Shown: positions 27,165 to 31,514 of the stretch, piece by piece
Numbering within the stretch: position 1 is the stretch's first letter
Layout: every line of letters begins with the position of its first letter
From: a virus
IMG/VR virus record: IMGVR_UViG_3300048573_000182
Span: 1-31,514 of that record
Reading direction: 5' to 3' (one strand)
Length of the DNA stretch: 31,514 bases
The notes under the pieces: model-generated
Databases searched by the model: none
What the model was told of the DNA's origin: nothing
Seen by the model: only the letters and a program-made list of their open reading frames with translations
Position numbers and translations under genes: made by a program

Positions 27165-28213
27165 ACGTACTTAGTTTGTTTGATGGAATATCTTGTGGAC
27201 AAGTCGCACTACAAAGAGCAGGTGTTGTTGTAAACAACTACTTTGCGTCAGAGGTAGATAAATACGCTATAGCAGTTACACAGAAAAACTACCCAAATAC
27301 TCACCAACTCGGAGATGTTACAGCAATAAAAGCTGAGCACCTACCTAAGATTGATTTATTGATAGGAGGGAGTCCCTGTCAAGGTTTTTCTTTTGCTGGC
27401 AAAGGTTTAAACTTCGATGACCCACGGAGTAAACTGTTTTTTGAGTTTGTGAGACTACTAAAGGAAGTAAAACCTAAGTATTTCTTACTAGAAAACGTGG
27501 TTATGAAAAAAGAAATATCTGCTGTTATTTCAGAGCTTCTTGGTGTGCAACCAATCATGATAAACAGCAGTCTTGTCTCTGCTCAAAACCGCAAGAGGCT
27601 TTACTGGACAAACATACCGAACGTACAACAACCAGAAGACTTAGGTTTGATGTGGGGTCATGTTAGAGAAACAGGTGTTAATTCTGAGAGCTATTACTAC
27701 ACAGAGAAAGCAATGCAGTGGTTGGCTAGAAGTAGTCAGAAACGAAACAAAGTGCTGGTTGTTCACTCAGACTTCGAGAAAATGCAGATGATTGAAGCTA
27801 GTCACTGCAAGAAATACAGTAATCAGAGGTTTTTCGGTATTGTGGATTACCCGACATGCAAACAAACAATTGCTTCCTTGCGAGGGAGATTTGTTGTTGG
27901 TGGAAAAAGACAAGATAGTAAAGTAAGCACCGAAGGTTTGACAAAACAATACATTGAGTTCAGGTATGACAACAAGTCAAACTGCTTGAGTACAGTAAAG
28001 AAAGACAACATTGTTGTACCTTTTACACTTCCCTATAGGATACCTCCTGATGATTTCCTGTTCCGTTACATAACTCCTTTGGAATGCGAAAGACTTCAGA
28101 CGTTACCAGACGGATACACTAGCTGTGTGTCAGATACACAACGGTATAAGGCGATTGGTAACGGTTGGACTGTAGATGTTGTTGCTGGTATCTTCAAAAG
28201 CATGGTACAATAA
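27152..28213 (+). CDS. DNA cytosine-C5 methyltransferase, DNMT3-like
   Basis: 353 residues. Conserved motifs are in normal order: I, LSLFDGISCGQVAL (7-20), for S-adenosylmethionine; the acidic FASEVDKYA (31-39); IV, GGSPCQGFSFAG with Cys76 as nucleophile; VI, LLENV (112-116); VIII, QNRKRLYWTN (145-154); IX/X, ERLQTLPDGYT and AIGNGWTVDVVAGIF near the end. The variable target-recognition part is about 160-310. The FDGIS-CG-VAL form and SE-x-D element resemble the DNMT3-like group found in phages. It would put 5-methylcytosine in phage DNA, probably against restriction. No restriction enzyme is next to it, so it is an orphan enzyme. Recognition sequence unknown. All motifs seem intact. Confidence 0.93.
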   Translation: MQEINVLSLFDGISCGQVALQRAGVVVNNYFASEVDKYAIAVTQKNYPNTHQLGDVTAIKAEHLPKIDLLIGGSPCQGFSFAGKGLNFDDPRSKLFFEFVRLLKEVKPKYFLLENVVMKKEISAVISELLGVQPIMINSSLVSAQNRKRLYWTNIPNVQQPEDLGLMWGHVRETGVNSESYYYTEKAMQWLARSSQKRNKVLVVHSDFEKMQMIEASHCKKYSNQRFFGIVDYPTCKQTIASLRGRFVVGGKRQDSKVSTEGLTKQYIEFRYDNKSNCLSTVKKDNIVVPFTLPYRIPPDDFLFRYITPLECERLQTLPDGYTSCVSDTQRYKAIGNGWTVDVVAGIFKSMVQ

Positions 28214-28246
28214 CTTCATCAACAACACAGCCAGAAAGGAAACCTC

Positions 28247-28672
28247 ATGTCAAACTCTATGCAAATTAAACTAAGCGATTACGTATCCGATGAAGAAATA
28301 AAAGCTACCATCCTTGATGAAATCCGACGATTTACACGTAACAACACCGAGACTACACTCAAGAGAATCTTCTCCAACGGTGCTTACGAGATTCTTTCCC
28401 AGTGTATTGATAAGAACACATCTGCTTCTGTGTTGGAAGAACTAGCAAACACAGTCAATCGTTTGTTGACTGATAAAGCCTCAATTCAGTACCAGCTTTT
28501 CAAACAGCCCGACCAGTGGAATAGAGAACCAAGTATGGTTGCTAGAGTTTTCTCAGACTGTGTTTTTAAACGTGGAAAAGAAATCGCGGAAGCTGTTGAC
28601 AAACATCTTGCTACGTTAAACGCAAAAGATTTTAAAACTTTTCTAATCCGCTATGCGGTAAAAGAAAAATAA
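28247..28672 (+). CDS. hypothetical protein
   Basis: 141 residues, unrecognised, almost all helical: DEEIKATILDEIRRFTRN, VLEELANTVNRLLTDKAS, KEIAEAVDKHLATLNAKD. It is soluble, charged and has no motif for metal or nucleotide. The ribosome site AGAAAGGAAACCTC before ATG 28247 is good. It follows the methyltransferase after 33 bases, in the same transcription unit. Proteins of this shape are common in phage early regions; nothing more can be said. Confidence 0.6.
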   Translation: MSNSMQIKLSDYVSDEEIKATILDEIRRFTRNNTETTLKRIFSNGAYEILSQCIDKNTSASVLEELANTVNRLLTDKASIQYQLFKQPDQWNREPSMVARVFSDCVFKRGKEIAEAVDKHLATLNAKDFKTFLIRYAVKEK

Positions 28673-28708
28673 GCGCTTCAAACCTAAACCATCAGTGAAA
28701 GGAAAACC

Positions 28709-28903
28709 ATGTTATTCATGCCTATTTTATTCTTCTGTACAGTAAACGGTGTATGCGCGTTTAAAGCGTTTCCAGCTACTACAAACGTCTCTTACTGCAA
28801 TCAGGCAGTACAAGAGATCAAAACACGACTAGAACCCTCACTAGATGACTTCAGCACTATAGCCGTTACTTGTGTCAGTGTAAAGAAAGCTGAAGAAGTA
28901 TGA
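28709..28903 (+). CDS. small protein with hydrophobic N-terminus
   Basis: 64 residues. Residues 1-18 (MLFMPILFFCTVNGVCAF) are hydrophobic without a preceding positive charge, so a signal peptide is uncertain; a short membrane anchor or buried strand is possible. Three or four Cys follow across the chain (Cys10, Cys16, then one each near 30 and 55), so disulphides or metal binding could occur. The site GTGAAAGGAAAACC precedes the ATG. The end overlaps the next gene as ATGA. Unrecognised. Confidence 0.6.
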   Translation: MLFMPILFFCTVNGVCAFKAFPATTNVSYCNQAVQEIKTRLEPSLDDFSTIAVTCVSVKKAEEV

Positions 28904-29106
28904 ACTGGTGTTTATTTGGTTTTCATAAATATAGTAAATTTACTGGTTTAATAGATGCACGAAATAGTGATTTTACTAAATTACAGGCAAGAGTTTGTGA
29001 AGATTGTGGTAAAATACAAGTAAAGAAAATATCCCAACCTTGGAACACTTGGTTTCTTTTAAGCGATACAAACACAAAACTAGAAGAGTTGCAATGCAAA
29101 AATTAA
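28900..29106 (+). CDS. small zinc-finger-like protein
   Basis: 68 residues beginning MNWCLFGFHKYSKF with Cys4 and His9, and later Cys33 and Cys36 in RVCEDCGKIQ: a probable C-H-C-C zinc site. This C-x-F-G-x-H-K start with a distal CxxCGK is seen in a group of small phage/prophage proteins (DUF1660-like) of unknown role. ATG overlaps the preceding stop, so translation is coupled. The region 29107-29220 after it has no gene; TTGCAT and TATTAA 17 bases apart there form a possible weak promoter. Confidence 0.6.
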   Translation: MNWCLFGFHKYSKFTGLIDARNSDFTKLQARVCEDCGKIQVKKISQPWNTWFLLSDTNTKLEELQCKN

Positions 29107-29220
29107 CCAAAGATCAGCAGATTGTCAACTGTGTTGTTGTATTGATTTCAGAGTAATGACAAGACTTGCATAAAACTGTTCAAAACATATTAAATAACTT
29201 ACATATAAAGGTACTACTCA

Positions 29221-29595
29221 ATGGACTCTTTCAGTTTTCTTCTCTTTATTGTTATTGCTTTTGGTGGTTTCATCCTATTTTCACACATAGTGTATATAGT
29301 TGCTTTTGATGTGATTAACGAAAAAGCAGACGACAAAATAGCAAATTGTTTTAAAGATATAGATAAACTCTTATCTCCTCATGGTCTGGAAGTAATGAGG
29401 CGAAGTAACAATTGTTGGACAATTTATGACTGTGCTTGTAGTATGCCTTTTTCAGTTGCTATTCCAGCTAGTAAATTCTTATTTTTATTAAAACAATTAA
29501 AGTACGGTAAGATTACAACAGAAGATTTTTTGAGCTATCTTAGGAACACTGAAATAAAGCACACTAGGAAATTACAGAAATCCAAGGAACTATAA
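29221..29595 (+). CDS. small single-span membrane protein
   Basis: 124 residues with one clear transmembrane helix at about 5-29 (FLLFIVIAFGGFILFSHIVY), no basic residues before it, and a soluble C-terminal domain of about 90 residues with several Cys (CFKDID, NNCWTIYDCACSM) and a Lys-rich end. An N-out or N-in orientation cannot be fixed with certainty; the basic C-terminus suggests it stays in the cytoplasm. AAAGGTACTACTCA precedes ATG 29221. Unrecognised; it may act at the host inner membrane. Confidence 0.6.
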   Translation: MDSFSFLLFIVIAFGGFILFSHIVYIVAFDVINEKADDKIANCFKDIDKLLSPHGLEVMRRSNNCWTIYDCACSMPFSVAIPASKFLFLLKQLKYGKITTEDFLSYLRNTEIKHTRKLQKSKEL

Positions 29596-29617
29596 CGTTA
29601 GACACAAAGGAAAAGAA

Positions 29618-30088
29618 ATGGAAACCAGAACAAGTCAACAACAGAATCGAGAGCACAGTCATTATTTCAAGGATGTGTCCAAGTTATCTAAAATAGATGT
29701 TTACCGTGTCTTACAACTATTTAATGTCACTGACCCATGTATCCAGCACGCAGTTAAGAAGCTTCTTGTAGCTGGTGGTCGTGGTGCAGGTAAGGATGTA
29801 TCGAAAGATATTAAAGAAGCAAGGGAATCACTAGTACGCTGGCAAGAAATGCAGGTAGAAACAACCCCTGAAATTCAACAAACTTTTGATGAACAACCAA
29901 AAGAAAGTAAGGTTGCTCTTGCACCTGAAGATGTTGTAGTAACTTACGACAATCACACCGTTTATCTTGTTCACAGACCAACAAATCTTACTATTGTTTA
30001 CAATGATCTCTATGTAACCAAAAGGAGTGCTTGGGCACAGCTTACAGAGAAGGTTAAGAAACACAACCAACAAAAGGAAACTAAATGA
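29618..30088 (+). CDS. conserved phage protein of unknown function
   Basis: 156 residues. Residues about 15-75 contain the element YFKDVSKLSKIDVYRVLQLF, then VTDPCIQHAVKKLLVAGGRGAGKD, a pattern I recognise from many hypothetical phage proteins. AGGRGAGKD resembles a P-loop in letters, but it sits within a helical repeat with no Walker B, so ATP binding is not claimed. The second half (GlnThr-rich, then VVVTYDNHTVYLVHRP) is a separate beta segment. AAAGGAAAAGAA before ATG is a good site. The stop overlaps the next gene. Role unknown. Confidence 0.65.
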   Translation: METRTSQQQNREHSHYFKDVSKLSKIDVYRVLQLFNVTDPCIQHAVKKLLVAGGRGAGKDVSKDIKEARESLVRWQEMQVETTPEIQQTFDEQPKESKVALAPEDVVVTYDNHTVYLVHRPTNLTIVYNDLYVTKRSAWAQLTEKVKKHNQQKETK

Positions 30089-30375
30089 AATTCTATAATC
30101 CGTTTAAACCGCACATTGTCGAGATAAATAAACTTTATTATATTAAAATACAGCAGACAACGCGACCGTGGTTCAAGGATGCTTTGTACTTGAACTGTTA
30201 TTTTGTTTGGCATTATTTTGGAACAAATACGCAGTATTTCAGCACACAAGAAGCAGCAGAAAATTTCTGGCTAGAGTATTCGGCTAGGACTAAAAAAGAA
30301 AAAGAAGCATGCACAGAATGCGCACTTGTGGGGTGCAACGGTGAATGTTCCGGCAATGGCGCGATGGGAGATTGA
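30085..30375 (+). CDS. hypothetical protein with Cys-rich tail
   Basis: 96 residues. The first 75 form an alpha/beta segment rich in Tyr, Phe and Trp (FNPF-like start, YFVWHYFGTNTQYFS, AENFWLEYSARTKK). The tail carries four Cys in ACTECALVGCNGECSG, possibly a small metal knuckle. ATG 30085 overlaps the preceding TGA, and AAAAGGAAACTAA gives a ribosome site. Unrecognised. A stretch of 150 bases without a gene follows, holding a promoter candidate. Confidence 0.55.
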   Translation: MKFYNPFKPHIVEINKLYYIKIQQTTRPWFKDALYLNCYFVWHYFGTNTQYFSTQEAAENFWLEYSARTKKEKEACTECALVGCNGECSGNGAMGD

Positions 30376-30436
30376 AATGAAAATAACCAGTTGCAACACG
30401 TAAAACAGATGAGCCGAACAGAGAATTTATTTTTAA

Positions 30437-30481
30437 TTGACAAACAGGTATCATCTTCGTACCATGTAAACGTGATACAAT
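30437..30481 (+). promoter_or_regulatory. promoter candidate for the 30526-31062 genes
   Basis: TTGACA (30437-30442) with TACCAT at 17 bases (30460-30465), and an extended -10 TGA-TACAAT (30473-30481) just after. Either or both may work. The first downstream start is 30526. Confidence 0.5.
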
Positions 30482-30525
30482 ACCCTAAATCTATAACTTA
30501 ACCCTAACTCAATAAAGGAACAAAA

Positions 30526-30723
30526 ATGGCACTACGTATTTACAAATTTAACTTTAAAGGTATTTATCTCGGAGGCGAAGCTGTTGTTGTCGCTGGTAGT
30601 TTTGAAGAAGGTTTAGCCAAGGTTAAAACCATTCAACCCTTTAACAACGAACCAATTTGCGAGAACAAAAAAGGCGAAGTCATTAAAGCAGAGGTTGTTT
30701 ACTTTGCTAACGGAGACTATTGA
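30526..30723 (+). CDS. small hypothetical protein
   Basis: 65 residues with the compact pattern of a small alpha/beta fold: strands YKFNFKGIYLGGEAVVVAG, a helix with FEEGLAKVKTI and a final strand VIKAEVVYFANGDY. This arrangement is often seen in small phage proteins of unknown role. AAAGGAACAAAA precedes the ATG, an excellent site, and a promoter lies just upstream, so good expression is expected. No motif for catalysis or metal is present. Confidence 0.6.
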   Translation: MALRIYKFNFKGIYLGGEAVVVAGSFEEGLAKVKTIQPFNNEPICENKKGEVIKAEVVYFANGDY

Positions 30724-30748
30724 TTGTCATTAAGGACAGAACCATACA

Positions 30749-30871
30749 ATGATTGATGTAAACTTCAGTAACGACTTAATTAACTACGGAGCTACAGCAG
30801 CAGTTTTAATCTGCGTTGTTGGTTTGTTCGTGGAAATAGTTATATCCTTACCTAAGAAAGACAAGAAATGA
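30749..30871 (+). CDS. 40-aa single-span membrane protein
   Basis: A short gene of 40 codons plus stop. The peptide begins MIDVNFSNDLINYG, has a transmembrane helix at about 15-33 (ATAAVLICVVGLFVEIVI) and ends in a basic tail, PKKDKK, the usual sign of a cytoplasmic C-terminus. AAGGAC lies about 11 bases before ATG 30749. Its TGA overlaps the next start as ATGA, which strongly supports translation. Small membrane peptides of this kind can be lysis, exclusion or inhibitor proteins; no family is recognised. Confidence 0.6.
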   Translation: MIDVNFSNDLINYGATAAVLICVVGLFVEIVISLPKKDKK

Positions 30872-31062
30872 CTAGAACAGATTTACTAGCCCACGCTGCA
30901 AACGCACGGGTTGCCCGATGGTCTGCTATACACAATGATATGTTGGTGTGGGATATGCACCACCCAGAGCAACCATACATGATTTCCCAGTATAAAGCTG
31001 TACAGGACAACCTGCTAAATGAGGCTACTTTTCTTCAAGCATTGGCAGGGAGTGTAGAATAA
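30868..31062 (+). CDS. small hypothetical protein
   Basis: 64 residues, helical, with MTRTDLLAHAANARVARWSAIHNDM, a central WDMHHPEQPYM segment (two adjacent His) and a C-terminal helix LLNEATFLQALAGSVE. ATG overlaps the stop of the membrane peptide, so translation is coupled. It is the last clear gene on the plus strand. Unrecognised. Confidence 0.55.
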   Translation: MTRTDLLAHAANARVARWSAIHNDMLVWDMHHPEQPYMISQYKAVQDNLLNEATFLQALAGSVE

Positions 31063-31074
31063 GTAATAACGTCA

Positions 31075-31098
31075 GTAATACAAGCGTCTGGGTATTAC
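31075..31098 (+). terminator. terminator-like hairpin without T tract
   Basis: GTAATAC / GTATTAC (7 pairs) around 10 bases, starting 13 bases after the last gene. The following CTATTAG has no T run, so it is at best a weak or rho-assisted end. Confidence 0.3.
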
Positions 31099-31151
31099 CT
31101 ATTAGTAAAGCTCAATTCAATGCTCTAAGCTAGGTATCCAGATCATTTCAC

Positions 31152-31180
31152 TTGACTTGTTATTAAATCCGTGATAGAAT
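31152..31180 (+). promoter_or_regulatory. sigma70-type promoter
   Basis: TTGACT (31152-31157), 17 bases, TAGAAT (31175-31180). Start near 31187. It has the same -35 box and spacing as the promoters at 23875 (plus) and 6164 and 22816 (minus). Confidence 0.7.
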
Positions 31181-31186
31181 ACAAGT

Positions 31187-31514
31187 ATGAAAGAAAGTAC
31201 ATGTACTTGAATTAAACACTGCGGTTAACCTACATAAAAACTAGGCAAGATGTTGGGTGTTTACCCTACCACGAGGTAGGTTTCAGTTTTACAAGAGAAC
31301 CCCAAAGAACTAACGTGTGCTGAACTAGAGCGTATGGGTGGCGGTTGGCAATCCCAACTGAGAAGTCTAGGTTAAGTATCCAGTCTCAATCAATATGAAC
31401 TTTCTTCAAGTTCTTTAGATGCCGAGTCCGATAAGCTGTTTATTCCACATGCTGTTTACACAGCAACAGGAAGGTCTCGTGCCGTTCCGAACTCATCAAT
31501 ATGTTTTAAATTAC
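31187..31514 (+). other. structured stretch of unknown nature to the window edge
   Basis: 328 bases after the promoter without a convincing gene. Hairpins: palindrome AAGTACATGTACTT (31195-31208), CCTACC/GGTAGG with ACGA loop (31265-31280), GTTGG/CCAAC (31344-31358), GAACTT/AAGTTC (31397-31413), TGCTG/CAGCA (31450-31465). Protein-like frames exist: one reading ELTCAELERMGGGWQSQL stops at TAA 31372-31374 and goes on open in the same frame to the edge without a usual start codon; another starts at ATG 31419 without a ribosome site; a minus frame ends at 31456. It may be a structured RNA, a long leader, or a broken gene. Confidence 0.35.

Noticed and set aside
29780-29806. AGGRGAGKD read as a Walker A motif
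   Set aside because: Spacing and the surrounding helical repeat do not fit a P-loop, and no Walker B is present in the 156-residue protein.
31187-31514. Group I intron at the right edge
   Set aside because: Some bases resemble a P7/S-type element (AAGTATCCAGTC), but no matching R-type partner or clear exon boundary is seen.
1-31514. CRISPR array, insertion sequence, integrase or attachment site
   Set aside because: No regularly spaced direct repeats, transposase or recombinase motifs are seen on either strand.

Overview
The window is part of a tailed-phage genome (Caudoviricetes) with a long non-contractile tail, i.e. a siphovirus. Evidence: a terminase-portal-protease-scaffold-capsid-connector-tail tube-chaperone-tape measure-tail tip order read on the minus strand, a 1192-residue tape measure, and no sheath or baseplate wedge genes. 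Several proteins resemble lambda-type families (E-type capsid, D-type decoration, lambda-type tape-measure C-terminus, K/I-type tip protein) and promoters look like sigma70 (TTGACT or TTGACA, 17-base spacer, TAAAAT/TATAAT-type -10). This suggests a Gram-negative, probably proteobacterial host, but the host cannot be named from the sequence. The DNA is AT-rich and no integrase or repressor is seen.

Layout. (1) 21522 down to 1, minus strand: virion module. Packaging (small and large terminase), portal, four structural proteins including two large beta-rich ones (861 and 502 aa), XkdF-type protease, scaffold, decoration protein, major capsid, connector/stopper/neck/terminator proteins, tail tube, the G and G-T tail chaperones joined by an apparent +1 (or -2) frameshift, tape measure, minor tail proteins, and an NlpC/P60 tail-tip protein cut by the left edge. 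Terminators follow the capsid, tube and chaperone genes, the products needed in most copies; two of them have an identical 17-base hairpin. (2) 21541-22390: tRNA region on the minus strand with Glu, Pro, an initiator-type fMet, a defective Arg and one tRNA with an aberrant anticodon loop, interleaved with two long inverted-repeat structures. (3) 22392-23754, minus strand: four small genes, one HNH-like with an apparently lost catalytic histidine. (4) 23755-23923: divergent promoter region. (5) 23924-31062, plus strand: compact early/middle-type genes: PhoH-like ATPase, ClpP-like protease, DNMT3-like C5 cytosine methyltransferase, and many small proteins of unknown function in ATGA-overlapping pairs, several with zinc-binding Cys motifs or one membrane segment. 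(6) 31063-31514: promoter and structured, apparently non-coding sequence running off the right edge.

The most novel-looking material is non-coding. At 6267-6664 there is a self-contained unit with a near-consensus promoter, a chain of hairpins and a weak terminator between the tube and chaperone genes. At 22183-22329 a 31-bp inverted repeat encloses an internally folded 85-base core, with G-U pairs pointing to a plus-strand RNA. At 21919-22065 a 14-bp inverted repeat separates two tRNAs. At 31187-31514 a promoter-driven hairpin series has no clear gene. All calls come from reading the sequence; no database or folding program was run.
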